In this document: piece by piece, positions 45,955-56,709 of the stretch | Numbering within the stretch: the stretch's first letter is position 1 | How the letters are laid out: every line of letters starts with the position of its first letter | Assembly: GCA_021773175.1 (NCBI GenBank) | Contig: JAJFKO010000071.1 | Span: 1-64,000 of the forward strand | DNA length: 64,000 bases | Origin: Gammaproteobacteria bacterium | GTDB lineage: Bacteria > Pseudomonadota > Gammaproteobacteria > JAJFKO01 | Direction of reading: 5' to 3' | Notes under the pieces: model-generated | What the model was told of the DNA's origin: nothing | The model's database searches: none | The model's input: the letters and a program-made list of their open reading frames with translations, nothing else | Made by a program: the position numbers and the translations under genes

Positions 45955-48054
45955 TTAGTCAGAATGACTAGGTTCAAATACTGCTTTAATACTCATTTTA
46001 ACGCGACCTTGTCGATCAATGTTAATCACTCTAACTTCGATTTCTTGGCCTTCTTTCAAGACATCGTTAACATTCTCAACACGATCTTCGCTAATTTCAG
46101 AAATATGTACTAAACCTTGCTTGCCGTTACCAACACTAACGAAAGCGCCGAAATCAACAATCTTCTCAATCTTACCTTGATAGATAGTGCCAATTTCCAA
46201 GTCCATCGTAATATCTTTAATACGTTGCTCTACACTTGCTGCAGCACCTTGATCAACCGCATAGATTTTAATGGTTCCATCATCGTCAATATCAATACTC
46301 GCACCAAATTCTTCTGTTAAACCTTTGATGGTAGCACCACCTTTACCAATAACTTCTCGAATTTTGTCAGTTGGTACACGCATAGTAATAATACGTGGTG
46401 CAAAGTCTGAAACTTCTTGACGTGGTTTTGCAATCAATTGATTCATGATGCCTAGGATATGTGTACGACCGTCTTTAGCTTGTTGTAATGCAACTTGCAT
46501 AATCTCTTTGGTTATCCCAGTAATCTTGATATCCATTTGCAATGCAGTAACACCATTTTCAGTACCAGCAACTTTAAAGTCCATATCACCAAGGTGATCT
46601 TCATCACCAAGAATATCGGTTAACACTTGGAATTGGTCGCCTTCTTTAATTAAGCCCATCGCAATACCTGCTACCGGCGCTTTAATTGGCACACCCGCAT
46701 CCATCATTGCTAAGCTCGCACCACAAACTGTTGCCATTGAGCTTGAACCGTTTGATTCAGTAATCTCAGAAACAACACGTAATACATAAGGAAACTCTTC
46801 TTGAGTAGGAATGACGGCAGCTAAAGCACGTTTAGCTAATTTACCATGACCAATTTCACGACGTTTTGGACCACTCATCATGCCACATTCACCAACACTG
46901 TATGGAGGGAAATTATAATGCAACATAAAGGTATCTTTATATTCACCTTCAAGTGCATCAATGATTTGTGAATCACGCGAGGTGCCCAATGTAGCAACAA
47001 CAATTGCTTGTGTTTCACCACGAGTAAACACGGCTGAACCATGTGTACGTGTTAACTTGCCTGTTTCTACAAAAATTGGACGTACTGTTTTAGTATCGCG
47101 ACCATCAATACGAGGTTCGCCAGCAAGAATTCGGCTACGTACAATCGATTTTTCTAAACTAGCAAATAAATTTAATACTTCACGTTCTTCAGGAGCATTT
47201 TCTGCATCTGTGCAAAGCTGTTCAACAAGCTGTTTACGCACTTCACCGATACGCGCAGAACGTTCTGTTTTTTCTTGGATGAGGTATGCTGCACCGACTT
47301 GCTCAGCAACCATTTGCTTAACTTGATCTTCTAATACAGTATTTACAGCAGGTGCTTGCCAATCCCAAGCAGGTTGACCTGCTTCAGCAACAAGCTCTTT
47401 AATTGCATTAATAACAACTTGCATTTGTTGATGGCCGTAGAATACCGCTTCTAACATAATATCTTGCGGTAATTCTTTAGCTTCAGACTCAACCATCAAT
47501 ACCGCGTCTTCAGTACCGGCAACCACTAAGTTTAATGCTGAATTTTCCATATCTTTAGCATTAGGATTTATAGCAAAGCAACCATTGATATGACCAACTC
47601 GTGCTGCACCAATTGGGCCAGCGAAAGGAACACCTGATAAAGAAACTGCAGCAGAAGCACCAATCATTGCCGGAATATCTGGACTGATTTCTGGATCTAA
47701 TGACATAACAGTTAAAACAACTTGAACATCATTACGGAAGCCTTTCGGAAATAATGGTCGCAATGGTCTATCGATTAAGCGACAAGTTAAGGTTTCGCGC
47801 TCTGTTGGACGTCCTTCACGTTTGAAGTAACCACCAGGAATTCGACCTGCAGCATAGGTTTTTTCCATATAATTTACGGTTAATGGAAAAAAGTCACGAC
47901 CAGCTGCTGCCTCTTTTGCAGCAACAACGGTTGCTAAAACAATGGTATCACCCATACTAACTAAAACAGCGGCGCTTGCTTGACGCGCAATTTCACCTGT
48001 TTCAAGAACAACTTCATGTTCCCCATATTGAAAACGTTTTATAATTTTACTCAC
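45955..48054 (-). CDS. pnp: Polyribonucleotide nucleotidyltransferase (PNPase)
   Basis: 699 residues from a GTG at 48054, chosen because AAAAGGTG lies about 9 bases upstream and the protein then starts [14 protein letters not shown] as in PNPases; in-frame ATGs upstream have no such support. Two RNase PH domains (including [14 protein letters not shown] and the second-core [17 protein letters not shown]), then KH ([21 protein letters not shown]) and S1 ([19 protein letters not shown]). It degrades mRNA and adds 3' tails. A hairpin in its leader suggests RNase III-type control. Confidence 0.97.
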   Translation of the reverse strand: MSKIIKRFQYGEHEVVLETGEIARQASAAVLVSMGDTIVLATVVAAKEAAAGRDFFPLTVNYMEKTYAAGRIPGGYFKREGRPTERETLTCRLIDRPLRPLFPKGFRNDVQVVLTVMSLDPEISPDIPAMIGASAAVSLSGVPFAGPIGAARVGHINGCFAINPNAKDMENSALNLVVAGTEDAVLMVESEAKELPQDIMLEAVFYGHQQMQVVINAIKELVAEAGQPAWDWQAPAVNTVLEDQVKQMVAEQVGAAYLIQEKTERSARIGEVRKQLVEQLCTDAENAPEEREVLNLFASLEKSIVRSRILAGEPRIDGRDTKTVRPIFVETGKLTRTHGSAVFTRGETQAIVVATLGTSRDSQIIDALEGEYKDTFMLHYNFPPYSVGECGMMSGPKRREIGHGKLAKRALAAVIPTQEEFPYVLRVVSEITESNGSSSMATVCGASLAMMDAGVPIKAPVAGIAMGLIKEGDQFQVLTDILGDEDHLGDMDFKVAGTENGVTALQMDIKITGITKEIMQVALQQAKDGRTHILGIMNQLIAKPRQEVSDFAPRIITMRVPTDKIREVIGKGGATIKGLTEEFGASIDIDDDGTIKIYAVDQGAAASVEQRIKDITMDLEIGTIYQGKIEKIVDFGAFVSVGNGKQGLVHISEISEDRVENVNDVLKEGQEIEVRVINIDRQGRVKMSIKAVFEPSHSD

Positions 48055-48089
48055 TACACTACACCTTTTTACTTTTACAATTAAACAAA

Positions 48090-48120
48090 GGGCCAATGAC
48101 TAAATCTAGTCATTGACCCC
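48090..48120 (-). promoter_or_regulatory. pnp leader hairpin
   Basis: GGGCCAATGACTA and TAGTCATTGACCCC form an almost perfect stem with a 4-base loop, in the pnp leader. In E. coli the pnp leader hairpin is cut by RNase III for autoregulation; this would be the local counterpart. Role inferred from position. Confidence 0.55.
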
Positions 48121-48150
48121 AAAAATCTTTATTTGCTTTTAGCAGCAAAT
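48121..48150 (-). terminator. rpsO downstream hairpin
   Basis: On the minus strand ATTTGCT-N6-AGCAAAT is followed by AAAGATTTTT. It lies about 27 bases past the rpsO stop, and could be a weak rpsO terminator that lets part of the transcription reach pnp. Confidence 0.55.
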
Positions 48151-48177
48151 ATGATTTTCTTAAAACGCCGCGCGATA

Positions 48178-48450
48178 TTAATGACGTAAGCCTAAAGCTT
48201 TAATCACATCTGCATAACGAGTTAAATCGATGCGCTTTAAATATTTTAATAATCCACGACGACGGCTAACGAGATTCATTAAACCACGACGCGAATGGAA
48301 ATCTTTTTTGTTTTCTTTTAAATGCTCGGTTAATAATTTAATGCGAGCAGTTAATAGAGCAACTTGAACTTCAGGTGAACCAACATCACCTTCGCTGCGT
48401 TGAAATTTAGACATTACGTCTGCTTTGACATGTGCTTCTAGTGCCGACAT
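48178..48450 (-). CDS. rpsO: 30S ribosomal protein S15
   Basis: 90 residues, standard S15 length. Family stretches [37 protein letters not shown] and [10 protein letters not shown] are all present. S15 binds 16S rRNA helix 22 early in 30S assembly. Between truB and pnp as in E. coli. Confidence 0.98.
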   Translation of the reverse strand: MSALEAHVKADVMSKFQRSEGDVGSPEVQVALLTARIKLLTEHLKENKKDFHSRRGLMNLVSRRRGLLKYLKRIDLTRYADVIKALGLRH

Positions 48451-48470
48451 GTAGAACTCCTATCAATTAT

Positions 48471-48525
48471 ATTATGACTTACGATAAATCCTGTTATTTG
48501 TTAAAGATTCATCGTGAGTCATAAT
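48471..48525. repeat. Palindrome of the GACTTACG family between truB and rpsO
   Basis: ATTATGACTTACGATAAATC (48471-48490) and GATTCATCGTGAGTCATAAT (48506-48525) form a 20-base imperfect stem around a 15-base loop. The left arm shares GACTTACGATAAAT with the element at 25524. It lies 20 bases upstream of rpsO and could also affect its translation. Confidence 0.6.
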
Positions 48526-48589
48526 TGTTCAGTTTTTACTATAAACAGCGCATTTTACATAAGAACGATGGTTTTGTACACACTTAAAA

Positions 48590-49516
48590 CTAACCATTTT
48601 CAGCTAATATACGCCTCGGGATCACCCGTCCCTCTGCTGTCATTTCACCAACCCCGAGAAACCGCTGATCTTCACCATATATCCCAACTAATCCTGAATT
48701 TGGCATATTTTCAATTGCTATAGATTGTCCTTGTTTGAGGAAAAAAGCACTATTCGCCGCAACTTCCACTTTGGGCATATGTGCGCTTATCGAGGAAATT
48801 GGCAACAATTGCTGATCAATCCCAGCAAGATCCTGCTGTTCACAGAGTAGCTCCAATTGCTCTCGCGTTAACATGGCTTGCTCAGTAAATCCTCCGACAT
48901 CCAAACGACGCAATTCAGTGACATGCGCGCCACATCCCAGTTGCTCGCCAATATCTTCAACTAAAGTTCTTATATAGGTACCTTTACTGCAGCGAACATG
49001 CAGTTGTAATTCATCTTGACTATAACGTTCCAGCGATAATGCGTAAATATTTACCGTTCGTGGTTTGCGTTCTACTTCAATACCTTGTCGAGCAAGTTTA
49101 TAGAGTGGTTGGCCTTGATGTTTTAATGCTGAATACATCGGCGGTATTTGACTAATACTCCCCCGAAATTGCTGCAATATTTTTTCTAAAATTTCTTCAT
49201 TCAGCGTCACTACTGGCTTTTCACTAATGACCTCACCTTCGGTGTCCGCTGTCGTTGTCGTCACCCCAAGTTTTGCAGTTACTCGATACGATTTATCCGC
49301 TTCGAGTAAAAACTGTGAAAATTTCGTAGCATGACCAAAACAAATTACAAGCATGCCTGTCGCAATAGGATCAAGACTGCCTGTATGTCCGGCTTTTCTT
49401 GCTGCATACAAATGTTTTACTTGTTGCAATGCTCGGTTTGAAGATATGCCATGTTCTTTATCTAGCACTAAAATACCATTGACACTGCGTCGATTCTGCT
49501 TTGCTGTTGTTACCAT
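48590..49516 (-). CDS. truB: tRNA pseudouridine(55) synthase TruB
   Basis: 308 residues. The catalytic motif AGHTGSLDPIATGMLVICFGHATKF with the active Asp and the RxxKGTYIRTLVEDIGEQLGCGAHVTELRR-type region are present, then a C-terminal PUA-like part. It makes pseudouridine-55 in tRNAs. Its ATG overlaps the rbfA stop by 1 base, so it is coupled. Confidence 0.97.
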   Translation of the reverse strand: MVTTAKQNRRSVNGILVLDKEHGISSNRALQQVKHLYAARKAGHTGSLDPIATGMLVICFGHATKFSQFLLEADKSYRVTAKLGVTTTTADTEGEVISEKPVVTLNEEILEKILQQFRGSISQIPPMYSALKHQGQPLYKLARQGIEVERKPRTVNIYALSLERYSQDELQLHVRCSKGTYIRTLVEDIGEQLGCGAHVTELRRLDVGGFTEQAMLTREQLELLCEQQDLAGIDQQLLPISSISAHMPKVEVAANSAFFLKQGQSIAIENMPNSGLVGIYGEDQRFLGVGEMTAEGRVIPRRILAENG

Positions 49517-49887
49517 TAGTTCCTCTCTTCATCAGGCGGAACTTGTAAATTCTCAATCAATGAAGATAAACGTTCGCCATGCTGAATCACAACATCTTCA
49601 ACAAATTTCAAATTAGGGACAATTCGTAATTTTACGCGCTTACCTAATTCACTGCGTATGAAACCTACCGCTTTATTGATAAGTTGCAAAGAAATCTTAA
49701 TTTTTTCAACGTCTTTTTCTAAAAAAGTCACATAGATTTTGGCATAAGATAGATCGCGGCTAACTTCAACCGTGGTAATACTGAACATTAGGATACGCGG
49801 ATCTTTTAATTCTTGGCGAATAACTTGAGCTAACTCACGCTGTAACGTTGCGGCGACGCGGTCGGTTCGTTTAAAATCTTTTGGCAT
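49516..49887 (-). CDS. rbfA: Ribosome-binding factor A
   Basis: 123 residues. KH-like fold with RVAATLQRELAQVIRQELKDPR, MFSITTVEVSRDLSYAKIYVTFL and RIVPNLKFVEDVVIQHGERLSSLI, all RbfA signatures. It helps mature the 30S subunit. Between infB (27 bases upstream) and truB. Confidence 0.97.
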   Translation of the reverse strand: MPKDFKRTDRVAATLQRELAQVIRQELKDPRILMFSITTVEVSRDLSYAKIYVTFLEKDVEKIKISLQLINKAVGFIRSELGKRVKLRIVPNLKFVEDVVIQHGERLSSLIENLQVPPDEERN

Positions 49888-49914
49888 CAGAAAAACCTAC
49901 TAAAAAGTCCTGTT

Positions 49915-52449
49915 CTATTTAAATTCACGCTTAACTTCGACTCTCTCAAACACTTCAATTTGATCGCCAACTTTAACGTCATTATAATTTTTAACACCAA
50001 TACCACATTCCATACCATTACGAACTTCATTTACATCGTCTTTAAAGCGACGCAGTGACTCTAATTCACCTTCATAAATGACGACATTCTCACGTAAAAT
50101 ACGAATAGGTTTATTACGCTTAATATTGCCTTCAATAACCATACAACCTGCAATCGCACCCAATTTTGAAGAACGAAACACATCACGTACCTGCGCCAAA
50201 CCAATAATTTTTTCTTGGATTTCCGGCTCAAATAAACCTTCAACAGCTTTTTTAACAACATCAATCGCATCATAAATAACGCTATGATAATGCAGTATCA
50301 TGCTCTCATCAGAAATGACTTGTCGCGCTTTATTATCAGCACGAACATTAAAACCAAGGATCATTGCGTTTGATGCTAATGCTAAGTTAGCGTCAGATTC
50401 ATTAATACCACCAACACCACTAGCAATAATTTTTATCTGCACTTCCTCATTAGAAAGTTTTTGCAATGATTCGGCTAAGGCTTCAGAAGAGCCTTGCACA
50501 TCAGCCTTTAATAAAATATTTAATGTTTTAATTTCTGATTCGCCCATTTTCGCGAACAGAGAATCAATCGATGTTGCTTTTTGTTTTGCAAGCTTAATAT
50601 CGCGATATTTGCCCTGACGAAATAATGCAATCTCACGAGCACTCTTTTCATCAGCAACCACAACAACATCATCACCAGCCGATGGCGTACCTGATAAACC
50701 AAGAATTTCAACTGGTATCGATGGACCAGCAGATTCAACAAGGTTACCGACTTCATCAAGCATAGCTCGGACACGTCCAATTTGAAAACCTGCGAGTAAT
50801 ATATCGCCTTTCCTTAATTGTCCTTGCTGAACTAAAACAGTTGCGACAGGACCACGACCTTTATCTAAACGTGATTCAACAACCAATCCTTTACCAGGAC
50901 CTTCAGCAACAGCTTTTAATTCTAATACTTCAGATAATGTAAGAATGGATTCAAGTAAGGCATCAACACCATCACCAAATTTTGCAGAGATATGACAAAA
51001 CATCGTATCACCACCCCATTCTTCTGGAACGACTTCATATTTAGTTAATTCATTCTTAACACGATCAGGATCCGCAGCTGGTTTATCAATCTTATTAACG
51101 GCAATTACGAGAGGCACTCCAGCAGCCTTAGCATGTTGAATCGCTTCAATCGTTTGAGGCATCACGCCATCATCAGCCGCAACAACTAAGATTACGATAT
51201 CGGTACATTCAGCACCACGTGCACGCATAGCAGTAAATGCTTCATGACCTGGTGTATCAAGAAAGGTAATCATACCTCGGTCGGTATCAACATGATAAGC
51301 ACCGATGTGCTGAGTAATACCGCCAGCTTCTCCTGCTGCAACTTTCGTACGACGAATATAATCAAGTAGTGATGTTTTACCATGATCGACATGCCCCATG
51401 ATGGTCACCACAGGTGCGCGTGTAACAGGCGTAATATCGCTATTAAACGTAGCACTTAACTGATCTTCAATTGCATTATCTTTTAAGAGAACTGGTTTGT
51501 GTCCCATTTCTTCAACAATAATTGCAGCAGTATCTTGATCAAGAACTTGGTTAATTGTGGCCATCGCACCAAGGCCCATCATTACTTTAATAACTTTTGG
51601 CGCTTTAACAGACATACGCTGAGCTAATTCAGCAACAGTAATTGTTTCACTGAGACTAATTTCGCGTATTATTGGTGCAGTGGGTTTGGCAAAAGTATGT
51701 TTCGTTAAAACCGCTTCAACATTTGCTGATTTTCTAGCTTTCTTTCTGCGGCGAGCATGTGTATCTGCTCTAGCATTAAACTCATCCGCATCGGCTACAG
51801 AATAACGAACTTTAATTTCTTTTTTCTTTTTAATGCCTTTATCTTTCTTTTTCTCTTTTTTCGGTTCTTCTTTTTTCTCAACCGGCGCTGCAGTTAGCTT
51901 TTTAGCTTTCTTGTCTGCTGTCGCAGCATCATCTGGAGCAACGGCAGGAGTTGTTGCTGTCGCTTTTGCTTCTGTGTTACTTGCTTCTGTCTCAGATTTA
52001 GTTTCAGTAACGGCTTGTTCTACAGCTTCATTCTCAACAACTGCGGCTTGTTCAGTAACCTCTGCAGCAACAACAACTTCTTGTTCTTCAATTTCTGGTT
52101 CTTCTTCAATAGGAGCGCTATATTCTTTGCGCTTACGCACTTCAACTGTCACTTTCTTAGTACTACTACGTCGGCCATCCGTACCACCAACTGTCAATTG
52201 ACTCACATTTTTGCGTTTTAAAGAAAGACTTTTCTTAGGTTTAACTTCAGCAGCAGCTTTCGTTACACTCTCTGCACGAGAACGATTAAGAAAATCTAAT
52301 AGTGCATGTTTTTGTTCATCTGAAAGTGTATCTTCAGCACTAGAAACATCAATTCCAGCTTCTGCAAATAAGGTTAATAACCGTTTTACAGGTATTTTCT
52401 TCTTCTTTGCAAAATCAATTACTTTTTCTTCTGCTGTTGTTGTAGCCAT
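49915..52449 (-). CDS. infB: Translation initiation factor IF-2
   Basis: 844 residues. N-terminal IF2N module ([19 protein letters not shown]), a long Lys/Glu/Ala low-complexity linker (about 70-245), a second IF2N part ([33 protein letters not shown]), then the G domain with [20 protein letters not shown] and [11 protein letters not shown], and the C-terminal beta-barrels that bind fMet-tRNA. The starting tRNA gene is encoded upstream in the same block. Confidence 0.98.
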   Translation of the reverse strand: MATTTAEEKVIDFAKKKKIPVKRLLTLFAEAGIDVSSAEDTLSDEQKHALLDFLNRSRAESVTKAAAEVKPKKSLSLKRKNVSQLTVGGTDGRRSSTKKVTVEVRKRKEYSAPIEEEPEIEEQEVVVAAEVTEQAAVVENEAVEQAVTETKSETEASNTEAKATATTPAVAPDDAATADKKAKKLTAAPVEKKEEPKKEKKKDKGIKKKKEIKVRYSVADADEFNARADTHARRRKKARKSANVEAVLTKHTFAKPTAPIIREISLSETITVAELAQRMSVKAPKVIKVMMGLGAMATINQVLDQDTAAIIVEEMGHKPVLLKDNAIEDQLSATFNSDITPVTRAPVVTIMGHVDHGKTSLLDYIRRTKVAAGEAGGITQHIGAYHVDTDRGMITFLDTPGHEAFTAMRARGAECTDIVILVVAADDGVMPQTIEAIQHAKAAGVPLVIAVNKIDKPAADPDRVKNELTKYEVVPEEWGGDTMFCHISAKFGDGVDALLESILTLSEVLELKAVAEGPGKGLVVESRLDKGRGPVATVLVQQGQLRKGDILLAGFQIGRVRAMLDEVGNLVESAGPSIPVEILGLSGTPSAGDDVVVVADEKSAREIALFRQGKYRDIKLAKQKATSIDSLFAKMGESEIKTLNILLKADVQGSSEALAESLQKLSNEEVQIKIIASGVGGINESDANLALASNAMILGFNVRADNKARQVISDESMILHYHSVIYDAIDVVKKAVEGLFEPEIQEKIIGLAQVRDVFRSSKLGAIAGCMVIEGNIKRNKPIRILRENVVIYEGELESLRRFKDDVNEVRNGMECGIGVKNYNDVKVGDQIEVFERVEVKREFK

Positions 52450-52522
52450 ATCATCATATCCTCCAGTTCGGAGTAATTATCTTAAAAATACCGTTATCCG
52501 GTTCCACTAATTTCAATTGAAA

Positions 52523-54022
52523 TTAGCTATTTGTTTCAAACCAAGGTGCACGAGCAAGCATAATTAGATCTGCTGCCAATTTTGCATCAATGTCTAAGCC
52601 TTCTATCTCTAAAAGTTCATCAACCGCGCATTCAGCTAAATCTTCCTGAGTAACAATTTCATTTTTTGCAAGCATTTTAGCAAGTTCAGGCAACATACCT
52701 TCTAAGGCTAAGAGATCATCTGCCGGTTGTTGCGCATCATCATCAACCAATGCTTGTGTTAATAAATAATCATTAGCTCGATTACGTAATTCTTCAACAA
52801 TGTCTTCATCAAATTCTTCAATCGCTAATAATTCTTCTTCAGAAACATAAGCAATATCTTCGACTGACGCAAAGCCTTCCTCAACTAAAAGTGCCGCAAC
52901 GTCCTCATCAATCTCTAACGTTTCTTGTAATGTTTGTAAGACATCTTGTGATTCAGTCTCAGCTTTAGCGGCAAAATCAGCTTCGGTCATAATGTTGAGC
53001 GTCCAGCCAGATAACTCTGAGGCTAAACGAATATTCTGACCACCTTTACCAATCGCTTGTGCTAATTGTTCTTCAGCAACAGCAATATCCATTGTATTAG
53101 AGTCTTCATCAACCACAATCGATGCCACTTCAGCTGGTGCTAAAGCACTAATAACTAATTGTGCGGGATTGTCATCCCATAAAATAATGTCGACACGCTC
53201 ACCATTTAATTCATTAGAAACGGCTTGTACGCGAGCACCACGCATGCCAATACAGGCGCCAATTGGATCGATTCGTCCATCATTCGTTTTTACAGCAATT
53301 TTAGCGCGCGCGCCGGGATCTCTCGCTGCCGCTTTAACTTGAATAACCTCTTCACCAATTTCTGGTACTTCGATTTTAAATAGTTCCATGAGCATTTCTT
53401 TATGCGTGCGGCTCACTAATAATTGCGGGCCACGACTTGCACTTTTCACTGAGAATAAATACACACGAATACGATCACCGGTACGCATGTTTTCACGTGG
53501 AATCATATATTCGCGTTTTAATACAGCTTCGGCATTTTCACCTAAATCTAAAATAATACTGTCACGCGTGGTTTTTTTAACAACGCCCGAAATGATTTGC
53601 CCCATACGATCTTCATAAGATTGAGCGACACGTTCACGCTCAGCTTTACGGATTTCTTGGAAGATAACTTGTTTTGCTGTCTGAGCCATGATGCGCCCAA
53701 ATACAAGAGACTTCATAGGTTCTTCATAGACATCACCAATTTCAAGCTCAGGACTTTTTTCTTTAGCTTGCTCTAAACTGAATTCTTGATCCGGAAATTC
53801 AAGTTCACCCGCTTCAGGTAATTCCATTACGGTCCAACGACGAAATGTTGAATATTCACCGGTATCACGATCAATCGCGATACGTACATCAAGGTCATCT
53901 TCACAACGCTTTTTCGTTGCGGTAACTAAAGCATGTTCTAATGCTTTAAATACAACATCTTCTGCCACATCTTTTTCTGCAGAAACCGCTTTTACTACAA
54001 GTAATAGTTGCTTACTCATCAT
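52523..54022 (-). CDS. nusA: Transcription termination/antitermination factor NusA
   Basis: 499 residues, with an N-terminal RNA-polymerase-binding domain, S1 domain (ISGVVKKTTRDSIILDLGENAEAVL), two KH domains (GACIGMRGARVQAVSNELNGERVDII; IGKGGQNIRLASELSGW) and two acidic C-terminal repeats as in gammaproteobacterial NusA. It controls pausing, termination and antitermination. MM at the start makes 54019 an equal alternative. Confidence 0.97.
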   Translation of the reverse strand: MMSKQLLLVVKAVSAEKDVAEDVVFKALEHALVTATKKRCEDDLDVRIAIDRDTGEYSTFRRWTVMELPEAGELEFPDQEFSLEQAKEKSPELEIGDVYEEPMKSLVFGRIMAQTAKQVIFQEIRKAERERVAQSYEDRMGQIISGVVKKTTRDSIILDLGENAEAVLKREYMIPRENMRTGDRIRVYLFSVKSASRGPQLLVSRTHKEMLMELFKIEVPEIGEEVIQVKAAARDPGARAKIAVKTNDGRIDPIGACIGMRGARVQAVSNELNGERVDIILWDDNPAQLVISALAPAEVASIVVDEDSNTMDIAVAEEQLAQAIGKGGQNIRLASELSGWTLNIMTEADFAAKAETESQDVLQTLQETLEIDEDVAALLVEEGFASVEDIAYVSEEELLAIEEFDEDIVEELRNRANDYLLTQALVDDDAQQPADDLLALEGMLPELAKMLAKNEIVTQEDLAECAVDELLEIEGLDIDAKLAADLIMLARAPWFETNS

Positions 54023-54123
54023 GCTACCTCATAAAAAAAATCAGCATGCCACTTCATATTACATCTTTGTCTTGCAACATCAATCTAATACAAAAACCAA
54101 AAAATCAAAAATCCATTCCGCTG

Positions 54124-54579
54124 CTATGCATCAAGTACTACTCTTGCTTTTTGTATCATACCCAATGCTAACTGTAAATCTTCACCATCAACATCAAGAA
54201 TAATATCCTCATTAACAACAGCTTTTAATAACCCAGTAAAATTTCTCTGTTCAGCTACCGGTAACGATAACTTTACTTTAATCGTCGCACCTTGCATTTT
54301 CACAAAGTGTTCTTTAGTAAATAACAAACGATCCATACCTGGCGATGATACTTCGAGGCGATACTTGCCTGGAATAACATCTTCAACATCCAGAACTGCA
54401 CTAATTTGTCGGCTCACTTTGGCACATTCATCAATAGAAACGCCATTTTCACCTTCAACATATACTCTTAGTATAGAGCTATGCCCTGATGGCAAAAATT
54501 CACAACCCCATAGTTCTAAACCCATAGCAGCAACAGGTGCGGCTATTAGCTTATTTAATGTATCTGTTCCTATCGCCAT
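54124..54579 (-). CDS. rimP: Ribosome maturation factor RimP
   Basis: 151 residues. LNKLIAAPVAAMGLELWGCEF, VYVEGENGVSIDECAKVSRQISAVLDVED and LEVSSPGMDRLLFTKEHF are the family hallmarks. First protein gene of the nusA-infB operon, needed for 30S maturation. Two hairpins lie between it and the upstream tRNA-fMet. Confidence 0.96.
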   Translation of the reverse strand: MAIGTDTLNKLIAAPVAAMGLELWGCEFLPSGHSSILRVYVEGENGVSIDECAKVSRQISAVLDVEDVIPGKYRLEVSSPGMDRLLFTKEHFVKMQGATIKVKLSLPVAEQRNFTGLLKAVVNEDIILDVDGEDLQLALGMIQKARVVLDA

Positions 54580-54597
54580 TATTTCTCACAATTAAAA

Positions 54598-54667
54598 AAT
54601 GGGCACATGGCCCATTCTTATCTTTATTCATCGTACTAGGCTAGCTATAATTCCTAGCTTTAGCCTA
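54598..54667 (-). promoter_or_regulatory. rimP-nusA leader with two hairpins
   Basis: AATGGGC-ACATG-GCCCATT (54598-54616), 18 bases upstream of the rimP start, and a second palindrome TAGGCTA...TAGCCTA (54637-54667) with an inner AGCTA repeat. They lie between the tRNA-fMet terminator and rimP and may give stability or attenuation control; role inferred. Confidence 0.45.
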
Positions 54668-54669
54668 AT

Positions 54670-54690
54670 AAAAAACCCCATTAAGGGGCC
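54670..54690 (-). terminator. Intrinsic terminator after tRNA-fMet
   Basis: On the minus strand GGCCCC-TTAAT-GGGG is followed by TTTTTTATT. It lies 14 bases past the tRNA 3' end. Confidence 0.85.
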
Positions 54691-54703
54691 TCTCATCATT
54701 CAT

Positions 54704-54780
<77 letters not shown>

Positions 54781-54885
54781 ATAAAGATCGGCATTGTATA
54801 AAAATTCCCAACAGAATACAAGCTTATTTTTGCTCGATTATAGGGCTATTCTATTTGTTTAGAGATAAGTTTCCTAAAGAGCTAA

Positions 54886-56697
54886 CTATATTGACGAATC
54901 ACGAAGTTTTACATTCACTTCATTTACTTCAAAATTACTTTCATTATAAATGTTTGAAAGCCAATTGCTAAATAAGAGATGAGTTCGTGCCACAGAAAGA
55001 GGCTTTCTAATGGTTTGTTGGATACCAGACTGAATACATGACTGAATTGCTGAAGGTCCCAAATGTGCTGTTAGCGCAATGATAACGACAGGGACAATGT
55101 TCTCATTTTTTTCATGTTCACGAATTCTTCTCGCTACTTCAAGTCCAGAGATATCTGGCAAACCAATATCTAAAAGAATTATATCATATTGATTTTTCAT
55201 TACTTTTTCTACAGCAATTTCACCGTTTTTAGCAATATCAACATCAGTCGTGAATAAATTCAATATTACCTTTGCCGCCTTACAAGCAACTTCTGTATCT
55301 TCGACTAATAATACTTTCAGCGTATTTTGTTGCTTAGCATCTAAAAAATCATCCGTAACAGAAATGCCAGACGTCCTTAGTTTATCATCAGTTAAGCTAA
55401 TCAAGTTATGCTCTTCTATCTCTGCTTGATTAACATTCTGCTCTGTAATTACTGTATTCTTGCTTTGAGTTGACATTGAAATATAAAGAGGTACTTCAAC
55501 AGTAAATTTTGAGCCTTGATTCACTTGACTATCAACAGTAATTGAACCTTGCATAATCTCTATAAATTTCTTAACGATATATAAGCCTAAGCCGCGACCT
55601 TTATACTGACTGTGATAAGTAGGGCTTAGGCGCTCAAACTGCTCAAATATCCTCTGATGATTTACATCAGAAATACCTATACCCGAATCTTCAACGACGA
55701 TACGCAAAGTAACTTTATTATCAACATGTCTATGTAGCTTTACTGATAATCTAACATAACCATCATTAGTAAACTTTATAGCGTTACTCACTAGGTTGAG
55801 CAGTACTCTATGTAATAATATTCTCTTCCCAAAAAGCGCGTCAGGAATGCCAGGATCAATATCAAGACTGAATACAAGACCTTTCTGCTCTGCTGCTGTT
55901 AGCAGCAATACACGAATAGATTCAAATAATGCCGCTATGTTAAATACTTGTCCGTCATCTTGTAATCGACCAAATTCGATATCTGTGATTTCAAGAATTT
56001 CATCAATTAATATTAATACTTCTTCTGCACATGCCTTCGCATCAAATGCAAGACTATATAATTCTTGATTATCAATACGACGAGCTAGTATTTCTGTTAA
56101 AGCAACAATACTCGTTAGCGGTGTTCTAATGTCATGACTCAAATTAGCTAAGAACTCTGACTTGATATTATTTGCTTTTGCTAAAGCTTGTTCCGTGAGC
56201 TTCTGTTGAGTAATGTCTGTGGAAATCCCGACAATACCCATTACATCTCCAGAGTTATTAAAAATAGGCATCCGACTAGAAAGAAAATACAGTAAATTTC
56301 CATCTACATTTGGGATCGGCGGTTCTTCAACATTCAGCTTAGGAATACCGTTATTAATAACGTCTATGCTATCTTGCTTAAAAGATTCACCTTGAGATTC
56401 TGACCAAGAGCCAATTCGCGCCATATCTTCGAATGAAAGATGCTCAAATTCAGAGATATTATCCATACCAAACATGTCTAACACTCTTTGATTACAACCA
56501 ACGGTTAAACAATCTCTATCCATCCAGTAAACATTGCCTGGCATGCATAAAATAATCTTTTGATAGTAATCAATGAGTTGTTCGATAAGTTCTTTAGAGG
56601 CTTCGGGTTGTGTTTTTAACAGTTCAAAAATCTTTTTATGTAAATCATTTAAAGAGCTTTCATTGGTATCAACTGCAATTTTTTTATAAGTATCCAT
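54886..56697 (-). CDS. Hybrid sensor histidine kinase with PAS and receiver
   Basis: 603 residues: N-terminal helices, a PAS domain (about 48-165, ending GIVGISTDITQQK), HisKA with SHDIRTP (His188), HATPase with NLVSNAIKF (N box), VEDSGIGIS (G1) and GRGLGLYIV (G2), and a receiver with VEDTE, Asp510 in ILLDIGLPD and Lys565. No membrane segment is predicted, so it is a cytoplasmic sensor. The unrecognised 783-residue gene ends 12 bases upstream; they probably share a transcript. Its downstream partner is not in the window. Confidence 0.92.
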   Translation of the reverse strand: MDTYKKIAVDTNESSLNDLHKKIFELLKTQPEASKELIEQLIDYYQKIILCMPGNVYWMDRDCLTVGCNQRVLDMFGMDNISEFEHLSFEDMARIGSWSESQGESFKQDSIDVINNGIPKLNVEEPPIPNVDGNLLYFLSSRMPIFNNSGDVMGIVGISTDITQQKLTEQALAKANNIKSEFLANLSHDIRTPLTSIVALTEILARRIDNQELYSLAFDAKACAEEVLILIDEILEITDIEFGRLQDDGQVFNIAALFESIRVLLLTAAEQKGLVFSLDIDPGIPDALFGKRILLHRVLLNLVSNAIKFTNDGYVRLSVKLHRHVDNKVTLRIVVEDSGIGISDVNHQRIFEQFERLSPTYHSQYKGRGLGLYIVKKFIEIMQGSITVDSQVNQGSKFTVEVPLYISMSTQSKNTVITEQNVNQAEIEEHNLISLTDDKLRTSGISVTDDFLDAKQQNTLKVLLVEDTEVACKAAKVILNLFTTDVDIAKNGEIAVEKVMKNQYDIILLDIGLPDISGLEVARRIREHEKNENIVPVVIIALTAHLGPSAIQSCIQSGIQQTIRKPLSVARTHLLFSNWLSNIYNESNFEVNEVNVKLRDSSI

Positions 56698-56709
56698 AGA
56701 CTAACATAT

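Noticed and set aside
51833..52201. Plus-strand frame opposite the infB linker
   Set aside because: Antisense of a Lys/Glu/Ala-rich linker; product Ser/Ala-rich without a start signal.
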